Assembly: GCF_013410455.1 (NCBI RefSeq)
Contig: NZ_JACCFW010000001.1
Span: 760,929 to 824,928, forward strand
DNA length: 64,000 bases
Direction: 5' to 3'
Origin: Allobranchiibius huperziae
GTDB lineage: Bacteria > Actinomycetota > Actinomycetes > Actinomycetales > Dermatophilaceae
The notes under the pieces are model-generated. The model saw only the letters and a list, made by a program, of their open reading frames with translations. It was not told where the DNA came from and ran no database searches. Below are positions 38,459-47,326 of the stretch, one piece after another; position 1 is the first letter of the stretch; every line of letters starts with the position of its first letter. The translations under genes and the position numbers were made by a program.

Positions 38459-39924
38459 CGGCCGGCATCGCCACCGCGTTGCGGATCGAACGGGTCGCCC
38501 TGGGCGCCCGGGTCGGACGGCCGACCCACGTCGCGGGTCGCGGGCCCCGGGTCGCGCCGACGTCGCCCGACGGCCCGACACTCCTCGCCGGGGTGGCCGG
38601 CGGTCTCGTCCCCGGTGTCCGCGCCGGTCACGTCGTGGTGGCCGACCGGGTGCTGCTCGACGGAGACGGATACGACTGTCCCGCAGCCCCTCTGGTGGCC
38701 GGTGCGCTGCGCCGACGGGGGCTCACCGTGCACGTCGGGCCCATCGCCTCCGTCGATCACGTCGTCGACGGACCCGACCGCGCCGCGCTCGCCGCGCGCA
38801 CCGGCGCCCTGGCCGTCGACACGGAGTCCGGTTACCTCGCGCGGCAGCTCGGCGCGCGCCCCCTGACGGTGGTGCGCGCGATCGTCGACGGGACCGAGCA
38901 GCCGCTGCGCCACCCGGGCACGGCACTGCGAGGCGTCGCCGCGCTGCGGGCCCTGCGCGAGGCCGCGCCGGTGCTGCGCGAGTGGTACGACGCCGCCCTC
39001 GACCGCGACGTCCTGCTCGCCGGGCCGCGGTCGTTCTGCGCCGGTGTGGAGCGGGCGATCGAGATCGTCGGCCGGGCGCTGCAGTCCCACGGTGCGCCGG
39101 TCTACGTGCGCCGGCAGATCGTGCACAACGCCCACGTGGTGCAGGACCTGCAGCGCAAGGGCGCGATCTTCGTGCAGGAGGTGGAGGAGATACCGCGCGG
39201 CGCGGTGACCGTGCTGGCCGCCCACGGGGTGGCGCCGTCCGTGCGGCAGCAGGCCCGCGAGCGCGATCTCGTGGTGATCGACGCGACCTGCCCCCTGGTG
39301 GCCAAGGTGCACACCGAGGTTCGCCGGTTCGCCGCTCCCGGCAGCACCGTCTTCCTGATCGGGCACGCCGACCACGAGGAGGTCGTCGGAACCCGCGGGG
39401 AAGCGCCGGAGAACGTCGTCGTCGTGGACAACCCGGACGAGGCAGCCCGGGTGCAGGCGGTCCGACCCGACCGGGTCTCGTACGTCACGCAGACCACGCT
39501 GGCCGTCGAGGAGGCGCAGGAGTCGGCGCGGGTGCTGCGCGACCGCTTCCCCACGCTGCGGGCGCCGGCCCGGGACGACATCTGTTACGCGACCAGCAAC
39601 CGTCAGCAGGCGGTGCGGGCCGTCGCCGCCGACACCGAGCTGGTGCTGGTGGTCGGCTCGCAGAACTCCTCCAACTCCCGCCGGCTCGTGGAGGTCGCCG
39701 AGGCGGCGGGCACGCCCGCGCACCTGGTCGAGGACGCCACCGAGGTCGATCTGGCCTGGCTCCGCGGCGTTCGCCGGGTCGGCATCACGGCCGGCGCCTC
39801 CGCGCCCCCGTCGCTGGTCGATGAGTTGGTGCACGCACTGTCCGGGCTGGGCGCGGTCGAGGCGGCGGAGTCCTCCGTCGTCGACGAACACGTGCAGTTC
39901 ACCCTTCCACGAGAGGTCAGCTGA
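38455..39924 (+). CDS. HpnG-like phosphorylase fused to IspH (HMBPP reductase)
   Basis: 489 residues. The first 170 or so look like a purine-nucleoside-phosphorylase fold as in HpnG: LLAGVAGGLVPGVRAGHVVVA, then ALAVDTESGYLARQLG and VVRAIVDGTEQPL. HpnG releases adenine from adenosylhopane. From about residue 182 it is IspH, the last MEP-pathway enzyme: the three Fe-S cysteines are in RSFCAGVERAIEI, IDATCPLVAKVH and DICYATSNRQQ, with substrate-binding His in VHNAHVV, AAHGV and IGHADHEEV. So one chain joins hopanoid side-chain processing with isoprenoid supply. TGATG junction to hpnH. Confidence 0.9.
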   Translation: MTAGIATALRIERVALGARVGRPTHVAGRGPRVAPTSPDGPTLLAGVAGGLVPGVRAGHVVVADRVLLDGDGYDCPAAPLVAGALRRRGLTVHVGPIASVDHVVDGPDRAALAARTGALAVDTESGYLARQLGARPLTVVRAIVDGTEQPLRHPGTALRGVAALRALREAAPVLREWYDAALDRDVLLAGPRSFCAGVERAIEIVGRALQSHGAPVYVRRQIVHNAHVVQDLQRKGAIFVQEVEEIPRGAVTVLAAHGVAPSVRQQARERDLVVIDATCPLVAKVHTEVRRFAAPGSTVFLIGHADHEEVVGTRGEAPENVVVVDNPDEAARVQAVRPDRVSYVTQTTLAVEEAQESARVLRDRFPTLRAPARDDICYATSNRQQAVRAVAADTELVLVVGSQNSSNSRRLVEVAEAAGTPAHLVEDATEVDLAWLRGVRRVGITAGASAPPSLVDELVHALSGLGAVEAAESSVVDEHVQFTLPREVS

Positions 39925-40928
39925 TGCCTTCCATGCCCCTGCGCCAGTCGCTACGTCTCGGGCGCTACCTCGCCGAGCAGAAGCTGCGCGGACGAGAGAA
40001 GTTCCCGCTGCTCGTCGAGCTCGAACCGCTCTTCGCCTGCAACCTCAAGTGCACCGGCTGCGGCAAGATCCAGGAGCCGGCCGCGCTGCTCAAACAGCGG
40101 ATGCCGGTCGAGCAGGCCGTCGCCGCGATCGAGGAGAGCGGCGCCCCGATGGTCTCCATCGCCGGGGGAGAGCCACTCATGCACCCGCAGATCCACGAGA
40201 TCGTCCAGCAGCTGCTGGACCGCAAGAAGATCGTCTTCCTGTGCACCAATGCGCTGCTGATGGCCCGGCACATCGACAAGTTCACCCCGCACCCGGACTT
40301 CTCCTGGATGGTGCACGTCGACGGCATGAAGGAGCGGCACGACGCGTCGGTCAGCAAGGAGGGCGGCTTCGAGGCGGCCATCGACGCCATCAAGCTCGTG
40401 CAGTCGCGCGGCTTCCGGGTGATGACGAACACGACTGTCTTCAACAGCGATTCACCGCAGGACGTGATCGACGTCCTCGACTATCTCAATGACGAGATCA
40501 AGGTCGACAACATGCAGATCGCTCCGGGATACGCCTACTGGAAGGCGCCGGACCAGAACGGCTTCCTCGGCGTCGAGGAGACCCGGGCGCTGTTCGCGAA
40601 GGCCTTCGGCGAGGGGCGGCGCAAGAAGTGGCGCCTCAACCACTCGCCGCTCTTCCTGGACTTCCTGGAGGGCAAGGTCGACTTCGAGTGCACCCCGTGG
40701 GCGATCCCTTCCTACTCGCTCAAGGGATGGCAACGGCCCTGCTACCTGCTCGACGACGGCTACGTCTCGACGTACAAGGAGCTGATCGAGGACACCGACT
40801 GGGAGGCGTTCGGCCGTGGCAAGGACGAGCGGTGTGCGAACTGCATGGCGCACTGCGGCTACGAGCCGACGGCGGTCGTCGCGACGATGGGTTCGCTGCG
40901 CCAGACCCTGCGCGCCGCGGTGGCGTGA
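39924..40928 (+). CDS. hpnH: Adenosyl-hopene transferase HpnH (radical SAM)
   Basis: 334 residues. It adds the 5'-deoxyadenosyl group to hopene, the first step of bacteriohopanepolyol synthesis. The radical SAM cluster motif is FACNLKCTGCGKIQ (Cx3Cx2C) near residue 38; the GGE motif is SIAGGEPLMHPQ. HpnH-type N-terminus MPLRQSLRLGRYLAEQKL. A C-terminal cysteine group (ERCANCMAHCGYEPTAV) may bind a further cluster or zinc. Coupled to dxs by TGATG. Confidence 0.95.
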   Translation: MPSMPLRQSLRLGRYLAEQKLRGREKFPLLVELEPLFACNLKCTGCGKIQEPAALLKQRMPVEQAVAAIEESGAPMVSIAGGEPLMHPQIHEIVQQLLDRKKIVFLCTNALLMARHIDKFTPHPDFSWMVHVDGMKERHDASVSKEGGFEAAIDAIKLVQSRGFRVMTNTTVFNSDSPQDVIDVLDYLNDEIKVDNMQIAPGYAYWKAPDQNGFLGVEETRALFAKAFGEGRRKKWRLNHSPLFLDFLEGKVDFECTPWAIPSYSLKGWQRPCYLLDDGYVSTYKELIEDTDWEAFGRGKDERCANCMAHCGYEPTAVVATMGSLRQTLRAAVA

Positions 40929-42739
40929 TGCCAGCGCGCGGCTCCGGACTGCTCGACCGGGTCATCTCGCCTGCCGACGTACGGGCGCTCGACGCGCGGT
41001 CACTGCCGGCGCTCGCCGCGGAGGTGCGCGAGCGGCTGGTCGACGTGGTCACCCGCACGGGAGGGCATCTCGGTCCCAATCTCGGCGTCGTCGAGGTCAC
41101 CATCGCCCTGCACCGGGCGTTCGACTCGCCGCGGGAGCCGATCGTCTGGGACACCGGGCACCAGGCCTACGTGCACAAGATGCTGACCGGGCGGGCTGCC
41201 GATCTGGAGTCCTTGCGGGTCGCTGGCGGCCTGAGCGGATACCCGTCCCGCCGCGAGAGCGAGCACGACATCGTCGAGAACTCCCACGCCTCCACCTCGC
41301 TGTCGTACGCCGACGGTCTGGCCAAGGCGCACGAGCTCACCGGCTGCCGGCGCTGGGTCGTGGCGGTGATCGGCGACGGCGCGATGACCGGCGGAATGGC
41401 CTGGGAGGCCCTGAACAACATCGGCGGGTCCGGCCGCAACGTGCTGGTCGTGCTCAACGACAACGGCAGGTCCTACGAGCCGACGGTCGGCGCGCTCGCC
41501 CGCCACCTGGCGGCGCTGCGGGAGGGTTCGGCGAGGTCGAATCTCTTCGAGACTCTGGGACTGCGCTACATCGGCCCGGTGGACGGTCACGACATCACGG
41601 CGCTCGAGCGGAGCCTGCGGGCCGTACGCCGCCGTCCCGGCCCCACCGTGCTGCACGTCGTGACCCGCAAGGGCGCCGGCTACGACGCGGCCGAGCAGGA
41701 CGAGGCGGACTGTCTGCACACGGTGTCGCCGGCCCCACCGCCGGCGCTGACGGCGGCCGTGCGGCCGCGTGGAACCCGTTGGACCGATGCGTTCGCCACA
41801 GAGCTCGTCGCCATCGGCGAGGACCGGGCAGACGTCGTCGCGGTGACCGCGGCCATGCGTCGCCCGACCGGTCTGCTGCCGTTCGGCACGCGCTTCCCGC
41901 ACCGCACCTTCGATGTCGGCATCGCCGAGCAGCACGCGGTCACCTCGGCCGCCGGTCTCGCGACGGGCGGACTGCACCCCGTGGTCGCCATCTACTCCAC
42001 CTTCCTCAACCGGGCGTTCGACCAGGTCCTCATGGACGTCGCCCTGCATCGGCTGCCGGTGACCTTCGTGCTGGACCGGGCGGGCATCACCGGGCCGGAC
42101 GGCGCCTCGCACCACGGCATCTGGGACGTGTCGATGCTGGGTCTCGTGCCGGGCATCCGGGTCGCGGCGCCCCGTGACGCCCTGCGGTTGCGCGACCTGT
42201 TGCGCGAGGCGGTCGCCGAGGACGGCGGCCCGAGCGTGGTGCGGTTCCCCAAGGGTGAGGCGCCCGCGCCGGTGGGTGCGATCTGCCGGTTCGGCCCGGT
42301 CGACGTGCTGCGCCGTCGCGCCGGGGACGGCGACGTCCTGCTCGTCAGCACCGGGCCCCTGGCGGCCGTCGCCCTGGATGCCGCCGACCGGCTGGAGGCG
42401 ACGGGCGTCGCGGTCACGGTCGTCGACCCGAGGTGGGTCCATCCGCTCGCCCCCGAACTCGTCACGATGGCCGCCGAGCACCAGCTGGTGGTGACCCTGG
42501 AGGACAACGCGGTCCCGGCCGGTCCGGGCTCCGCACTGCGCGACCGGTTGCAACAGATGAGCTGCAGCACCAAGGTGCTCACGGTCGGACACGAGGCCCG
42601 GTTCATCGGCGTCGGAGAGCGCGAGGACCTGCTCCGTGAGCGGGGCATCGACGTCGCGCACGTCGTCCGGCTGGTGCAGTCCTCCTGCTGGCCCGGCCTG
42701 CGGTCGGACGCGGTCCGCCTGCGCGCCCTGCAGGCGTGA
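40928..42739 (+). CDS. dxs: 1-deoxy-D-xylulose-5-phosphate synthase
   Basis: 603 residues, slightly shorter than typical Dxs (620-640). First MEP-pathway step: pyruvate plus glyceraldehyde 3-phosphate. The substrate/TPP region is VWDTGHQAYVHKMLTGR; the TPP motif is VIGDGAMTGGMAWEALNNIG; the transketolase half has the catalytic Glu region VGIAEQHAVTSAAG and DRAGITGPDGASHHGIWD. Last gene of the operon, probably an operon-dedicated copy; a housekeeping dxs elsewhere is possible. ATG 40928 overlaps the hpnH stop. Confidence 0.96.
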   Translation: MPARGSGLLDRVISPADVRALDARSLPALAAEVRERLVDVVTRTGGHLGPNLGVVEVTIALHRAFDSPREPIVWDTGHQAYVHKMLTGRAADLESLRVAGGLSGYPSRRESEHDIVENSHASTSLSYADGLAKAHELTGCRRWVVAVIGDGAMTGGMAWEALNNIGGSGRNVLVVLNDNGRSYEPTVGALARHLAALREGSARSNLFETLGLRYIGPVDGHDITALERSLRAVRRRPGPTVLHVVTRKGAGYDAAEQDEADCLHTVSPAPPPALTAAVRPRGTRWTDAFATELVAIGEDRADVVAVTAAMRRPTGLLPFGTRFPHRTFDVGIAEQHAVTSAAGLATGGLHPVVAIYSTFLNRAFDQVLMDVALHRLPVTFVLDRAGITGPDGASHHGIWDVSMLGLVPGIRVAAPRDALRLRDLLREAVAEDGGPSVVRFPKGEAPAPVGAICRFGPVDVLRRRAGDGDVLLVSTGPLAAVALDAADRLEATGVAVTVVDPRWVHPLAPELVTMAAEHQLVVTLEDNAVPAGPGSALRDRLQQMSCSTKVLTVGHEARFIGVGEREDLLRERGIDVAHVVRLVQSSCWPGLRSDAVRLRALQA

Positions 42740-42779
42740 CCATCTGGTGGCATCACAGGTGCCGGCCAGGCGCGGTCGG

Positions 42780-42785
42780 CATACT
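42780..42785 (+). promoter_or_regulatory. -10-like box before PAP2 gene (leaderless layout)
   Basis: CATACT ends six bases before ATG 42792, the same spacing as at guaB and guaB3. It matches four of six consensus positions only, so it is a weak call. Confidence 0.4.
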
Positions 42786-42791
42786 GAATGG

Positions 42792-43673
42792 ATGAGCGCA
42801 TCCACCATGCGCCCTACGGGGCAGCAGACGCCGCCCCGACCTCGCACGTCGCCCTGGCGTCCCGCCGCTGCGATGGTGGGCGTCGCGGTCGTCGCGATCG
42901 TCGTGCTGGTGATGCTGCTGGTGCGCAACCGCACGGGCGCTAAATTCGACTACAAGATGGAGTTCGCCCTCGGCGGACCGCCGTGGCTCTTCTACAACAT
43001 CGAGGACCGGCTGCAGCAGGTCTCCGTCACGAGCGTCGCCCTCGTGGGCATCCTGGTCGCGGCCGTGGCGTTGAGCCGACGCAGGATCGGGCTCGCCGTC
43101 GGCGCGATCGTGCTCATCGGCGGCGCGACCGTGACGACCCAGCTGCTCAAGGCACACGTCATCCACGAGCTGCCCGGCGACGTCGCCAACAGCATGCCGA
43201 GCGGTCATGCCACCGTGGGCATCTCCATCTCGCTGGCCGTGCTCATGGTGTTGCCGGTCGCGTGGCAGTGGTGCGTCCTGCCGGTGTGCGCGGCCACGGG
43301 ATTCTTCTTCGGGGCGGGCACGGTGGTCGGCCACTGGCACCACCCCGGTGACGTGCTCGCCGCGCTCGCCGTCTGCCTGGCCTGGGCGGGCGTGGCGCTC
43401 GCCGTGGCGCACACCGTCGACCACGGTCGGCTGGGGCGCGCACCGCGTACGCCGAGCCGTCCGGTCCGCTCGATCGGGCCCGGTCTGGCCATCTGGTTGG
43501 TGATCGGCGGGATCGCGATGGTCAGTTGCCTCTTCCTGGCGTGGGGCGCTCAACCGACGGTGCACGGGCTGCGTGACCTCGTGCTGGGCATGACCGCGGT
43601 GGCTCTGGTCGCCGCGGGGACCGTGGTGGTCTACGGCTGGGTCTCCCAGGTCGCCCGGCGCTACCTGGTGTGA
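42792..43673 (+). CDS. PAP2-family membrane phosphatase
   Basis: 293 residues: a cytosolic leader of about 30 residues, then six hydrophobic spans. Catalytic motifs: SMPSGHATVG near residue 138 (motif 2) and GHWHHPGDVLAALAV near residue 180 (motif 3, His and Asp). Motif 1 is weak (QLLKAHVIHELPGD instead of KX6RP). Substrates of such enzymes are lipid phosphates or undecaprenyl diphosphate. Separate from the hopanoid operon by 52 bp and with its own -10-like box. Converges with the flippase-like gene (4-bp gap). Confidence 0.85.
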   Translation: MSASTMRPTGQQTPPRPRTSPWRPAAAMVGVAVVAIVVLVMLLVRNRTGAKFDYKMEFALGGPPWLFYNIEDRLQQVSVTSVALVGILVAAVALSRRRIGLAVGAIVLIGGATVTTQLLKAHVIHELPGDVANSMPSGHATVGISISLAVLMVLPVAWQWCVLPVCAATGFFFGAGTVVGHWHHPGDVLAALAVCLAWAGVALAVAHTVDHGRLGRAPRTPSRPVRSIGPGLAIWLVIGGIAMVSCLFLAWGAQPTVHGLRDLVLGMTAVALVAAGTVVVYGWVSQVARRYLV

Positions 43674-43677
43674 GGCG

Positions 43678-44778
43678 TCACCGCAGCTGATCGGGCAGGG
43701 CATCGCGCTCGTCGGCAACGTCCTGCGGCGGGTCGACCTTCGGCATCGACCACCACGCCGCCCAGCCGATCGCCCCCAGCGGCACCTCCAGCAGGTGGGA
43801 GAAGATCGCGAAGACCAGCACCCCTGCGGCCGCGGCCGGCTTGTCGGCGCCCCACGCGACGAGCACCGCGAGTGTCCCGGCCTCGCTGATGCCGAGGCCC
43901 CCCGGGGTGACTCCGACCGCGGTGAGCAGCCGGCCGAGCGCGTACGCCGCGAACAGGTCGGCGACCGGCAGGTCGACCCCGACCGCGGACATGGTGCGCC
44001 AGAAGAGCACGAAGTAGATGCCCAGGAAGGCGACCACGCCGAACGTCATCGGGAACCAGCCGGTCGTGGTGACCACGGCGAGCCTCGTGCGCTGATCACC
44101 GAGCAGAGCGGTCAGGTTCGGGCGCACGCCGCGCTGCTCACCACGACGCAGGCGGGCGATGCGGGCTGCCGCGTGCGCGTCGAGGAACCGGCCGAGGCGC
44201 AGGGTGAGGACGGGACTGATGAGCACCACGATGAAGCCGAGCAGCAGCACGAGCCCGATGACCCCGCCGTACAACGCGGCGGTGCGCACCGGCCCGGGCA
44301 GCGCGTTCTGCGACGTGGAGACCACCGCGAGACCGATGAGCGGCATGGCGAGCCGGGCGAGCACGTTCCAGACCGCGCTGACGATGATCGAGGTGGAGAT
44401 GTTGCGGCGGGTGAAGCCCCAGCTGCGCGCGATGAAGTACGTCGCGGCCATCCCGACCGCTCCGCCACCTGGAAGCAGGTTGGACACCGACGACCCGCAG
44501 ACGTTGATGATCAATGCCTTGGGATGGCTGAGGCCGGGCAGCGAGCCGGTGAGGGTGAAGGTGTAACACCAGAGGCCGAGCACCACGAGGCCGAAGAGCT
44601 CCAGGGCGCCCAGGGCACCCAGGTGCGACAGGTGGATCCCGATCTGATGCCAGCCCGTCTGCGCGACCAGCGGCAGCCCGAAGCCGAGCAGCAGCCCGGC
44701 CATCGTCATCCCGAGGACGCCGTTCAGCACCTGGTTCCGGGTGACCGTCGGGCGATGGGAATCGGGAGTCGTGCTCAC
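43678..44778 (-). CDS. LPG synthase TM-domain / flippase-like membrane protein
   Basis: 366 residues with about eight spans, the UPF0104/lysylphosphatidylglycerol synthase transmembrane family. Typical signatures: SSVSNLLPGGGAVGMAATYF near residue 105 and TAVGVTPGGLGISEAGTLAV near residue 285. Such proteins move or modify lipids or glycolipids at the membrane. No C-terminal aminoacyltransferase domain. GTG 44778 overlaps the PIG-L stop, so a joint role with that deacetylase is likely. Confidence 0.85.
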   Translation of the reverse strand: MSTTPDSHRPTVTRNQVLNGVLGMTMAGLLLGFGLPLVAQTGWHQIGIHLSHLGALGALELFGLVVLGLWCYTFTLTGSLPGLSHPKALIINVCGSSVSNLLPGGGAVGMAATYFIARSWGFTRRNISTSIIVSAVWNVLARLAMPLIGLAVVSTSQNALPGPVRTAALYGGVIGLVLLLGFIVVLISPVLTLRLGRFLDAHAAARIARLRRGEQRGVRPNLTALLGDQRTRLAVVTTTGWFPMTFGVVAFLGIYFVLFWRTMSAVGVDLPVADLFAAYALGRLLTAVGVTPGGLGISEAGTLAVLVAWGADKPAAAAGVLVFAIFSHLLEVPLGAIGWAAWWSMPKVDPPQDVADERDALPDQLR

Positions 44779-45602
44779 CGGGGCAGCCCCTCGAAGATGT
44801 CGTGGGAGACCTGCCCGAGTCCGCCGCGTCGCGCCGGGTCGACGTACCACTCCCAGCCGAAGACCAGGTCGTAGAGCGGGCGGGGGACGCGCAGGAAGAG
44901 CCCGAGCGTGCGGTCGCCGTCGTCCGCGGTCGCCTGCGAGGCGTGGGCCCGCATCGATGCACGCTTCGCGGCGATCTGGCGGTGCACGCGGATCCGGTGG
45001 GTGATCGCGGAGCGGGGGGAGTAGGCCCGCTCGTACGAGGCGATGTCGAAGTCCGCGGGGAAGCGGTGCAGGCGCGACACCAGGCGGATACCGAGGACGA
45101 GCAGGTCGCGGGGGACGGTGGCCTGCAGAACCCGTGCGGTGTGGGCCATCTCGGCTGCGCGCGCGCCCACGTGGTGCACCTGGACGTGGTCGCGGTGGCC
45201 GTAGCCGCCGGCGGCGTCGTAGGTCAGGAGCACGTCCGCGTGCTCCTCGCGCAGGATGTCCGCCAGCCTGCCCGCGGCCTCCTCGACGTCGGCCCGCGCG
45301 AACCGTGTGGCACCCGGCGGATCGTCGTACAGCAGCGGCCCGCTGCCGGAGTCGGCGTACCCGAGGTGCACGGTCCGCGCCACACCGAGCGCCCGCGCCG
45401 ACTCCTGCAACTCCCGCATCCGGACGCCGCCGAGCTGTCTCCCGTCAGAGCGGTAGGACGAGGCGGCGAGCCCCAGGTCGCCGTCGGTGGCCACGACGAG
45501 GACGACGCGGTGACCCGCGGCCGCCGCCTTCGCCATCGTCCCCGAGGTCAGCAGCGCCTCGTCGTCCGGATGGGCGTGGAAGACCACGAGAGTGTGCGAC
45601 AT
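44775..45602 (-). CDS. PIG-L-family zinc-dependent deacetylase
   Basis: 275 residues. The metal site is HAHPDDEALLTSG at residues 9-14 and GHRDHVQVHH further on; TDGDLG is the family strand. The family deacetylates GlcNAc groups on inositol, malonyl-type or lipid conjugates (MshB, GlcNAc-PI and antibiotic enzymes). I chose ATG 45602 (MSHTLVVFHAHPDDE), which gives the standard N-terminus; a longer frame adds 36 Pro-rich residues. Coupled to the flippase-like gene. Confidence 0.88.
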   Translation of the reverse strand: MSHTLVVFHAHPDDEALLTSGTMAKAAAAGHRVVLVVATDGDLGLAASSYRSDGRQLGGVRMRELQESARALGVARTVHLGYADSGSGPLLYDDPPGATRFARADVEEAAGRLADILREEHADVLLTYDAAGGYGHRDHVQVHHVGARAAEMAHTARVLQATVPRDLLVLGIRLVSRLHRFPADFDIASYERAYSPRSAITHRIRVHRQIAAKRASMRAHASQATADDGDRTLGLFLRVPRPLYDLVFGWEWYVDPARRGGLGQVSHDIFEGLPR

Positions 45603-45666
45603 CGCCGACCATCCTGTCGCATGCGGTTCCGTGCGGCCTGCAGGCGGCCCGGGAGGAAGCTGCGCC

Positions 45667-47076
45667 TCAGGTGATGTGGGCGTGTCCGCCGCGGGTGGCT
45701 GCTGGTTCACGGCCGGGTCGGGTGGGCATGAGTCCTGGGGTGAGGTTCCAGGTGACGCCGGTGGGTGTGGCGGTGGCGATGAGCAGATCGCGGTGCACGA
45801 TGGTGTGGTGGCGGGCGCAGAGCAGTGCTGCGTTGGTGAGTCTCGTTTCGCCGCCGGCCCACCAGGGCCTCACATGATGTGCATCGCACCAGTCCGGTGG
45901 TCGGTCGCAACCGGGAAAGGTGCAGTGCTGATCCCGATGGATGATCGCCGTTCTGAGCCCACCGGTGAAGAGGCGTTTGGCCCGTCCGACGTCCAAGGGT
46001 TCGGACTCACCACCCAGAAAGACTGGAATCAGGTCGGCGTCGCAGGCGAGTCGGCGCAGAGTGCCGGCGTCGAGGTGCTCGCCGTCGGTGGTGCGTCCGA
46101 TGCCTGGCAGGTACGTCGGCGCCGATCTGGTTTCTTGCGAACCGTTTTCGCTGAGATCGTCGAGCCGGCCTGCGTTGCGAAGGCCCTCGTAGAGGGTGTT
46201 GTAGTCCAGGGTGACCAGGATCTTCGCGGTGCCGCCGAACTCCCCGACCGGCCGCGGGCTGGTGCCGTCCAGCACACCGGCGGCGGTGTCGACCAGTCGC
46301 ACCAGGGCATCCGCACGCCGTTTGGCCGGACTACGAAGATCGCGCTCCTGCGCATCATTATCGGTCACCGTTGGTGCGGGCGCAGAGAGCGCGCCTAGGG
46401 CGTGTTTGACCATGGCGGCGTGCCCGCTCGAGAGTTCGGCGACGAACCGGGTCAGCCCACTGGGCAGGTCGGCCCAGAAGACCGATTCGCAGTCCTGCTG
46501 GCGTTCTTCATCGCGGACCAGGCGTTCGGGGGCGTATTCGCCCAGGATCCGGGTGCTGAGCTGCCGCAATGTGCGAGACCCGTGGTCGGACAACGACAGG
46601 TAGCGACCGAGCAGGTCATCGCGGTCGGCGGTCGGGAGCTGCGGCAGGATCCGGGGCACTTCCCGCAACGCGACCGCCGCCGTGAGCACACTGGCCGACC
46701 CATCGGCCAGCGCCTCGGCGACCACCTTGTTGCGCGGGTCCGCACAATCGACTCCCACCATCCCGACCCGACGTACGACGGTCGGTTCGACACCGGCTGC
46801 TTGCCGAGCCACCCACGCGGGAGCGCCGGTGGCGGTGGAGTTGGCGACGGTCCCACGACCGAGGGCGTCGGCGGTGGCCAGGGCGGCGACGTTCTCCGCG
46901 CGGGAGCCGATCCGCAGCATGCCCCCGACGACCTCACCCAGGGCTGCTTCATCCAACTGCCACAACGCGCCAGGCCACTCATCCAACGCGCTGTTGAAGT
47001 CGCCGAGCAGGGCCATCAACCGGGCACCAGCACCCGGCCCAGCGGGACGATGCGTATCGGTCGTCGACTGCGCCAT
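45667..47076 (-). CDS. DUF222 / HNH-endonuclease-domain protein (13E12 family)
   Basis: 469 residues. The N-terminal two thirds is the DUF222 helical domain (for example VEPTVVRRVGMVG, LVRDEERQQDCESVFWADLP). The C-terminus is an HNH nuclease fold: CTFPGCDRPPDWCDAHHVRP with two zinc-type cysteines, then NAALLCARHHTIVHRD. These proteins occur in many copies in actinobacterial genomes, sometimes with mobile character; their role is not settled. Less extreme codon bias than its neighbours. It has a clean promoter and an AGGAGG site (47081-47086) before ATG 47076. Confidence 0.9.
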   Translation of the reverse strand: MAQSTTDTHRPAGPGAGARLMALLGDFNSALDEWPGALWQLDEAALGEVVGGMLRIGSRAENVAALATADALGRGTVANSTATGAPAWVARQAAGVEPTVVRRVGMVGVDCADPRNKVVAEALADGSASVLTAAVALREVPRILPQLPTADRDDLLGRYLSLSDHGSRTLRQLSTRILGEYAPERLVRDEERQQDCESVFWADLPSGLTRFVAELSSGHAAMVKHALGALSAPAPTVTDNDAQERDLRSPAKRRADALVRLVDTAAGVLDGTSPRPVGEFGGTAKILVTLDYNTLYEGLRNAGRLDDLSENGSQETRSAPTYLPGIGRTTDGEHLDAGTLRRLACDADLIPVFLGGESEPLDVGRAKRLFTGGLRTAIIHRDQHCTFPGCDRPPDWCDAHHVRPWWAGGETRLTNAALLCARHHTIVHRDLLIATATPTGVTWNLTPGLMPTRPGREPAATRGGHAHIT

Positions 47077-47120
47077 GTCCCCTCCTGGGCTGATGACGGC
47101 ACCCTTGCCATCTACCCTGA

Positions 47121-47149
47121 ATCATACGCGTGTTCGACACCGTTAGCAA
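47121..47149 (-). promoter_or_regulatory. Sigma-70-type promoter of the DUF222/HNH gene
   Basis: On the minus strand TTGCTA (47144-47149), 17 bases, TATGAT (47121-47126). This is the closest match to the housekeeping consensus I found in the window. The expected transcription start is near 47114, giving a leader of about 38 bases with AGGAGG just before the start codon. The 250-bp gap up to 47326 holds an AT-richer stretch and nothing else recognised. Confidence 0.75.
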
Positions 47150-47326
47150 GAGTGAATATGGCGAATCTGCCTGCAGATGTTGATTATTCGAGCATCGGAC
47201 ATCCACATCTCCCTCCGCCGTGGTGGGGTTTCCGGGTTCATCCACACCCCGCCGCACACCGGTTGAAACGCGACTTGAGGATCGGTGTCAGCGGGCACCC
47301 CCCGGGCGCATGGGATCGTGGGCGGC

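Noticed and set aside
45667-47076. DUF222/HNH gene as a homing endonuclease or insertion element
   Set aside because: No terminal repeats, target duplication or intron/intein context was seen; the family is a common chromosomal one in actinobacteria.
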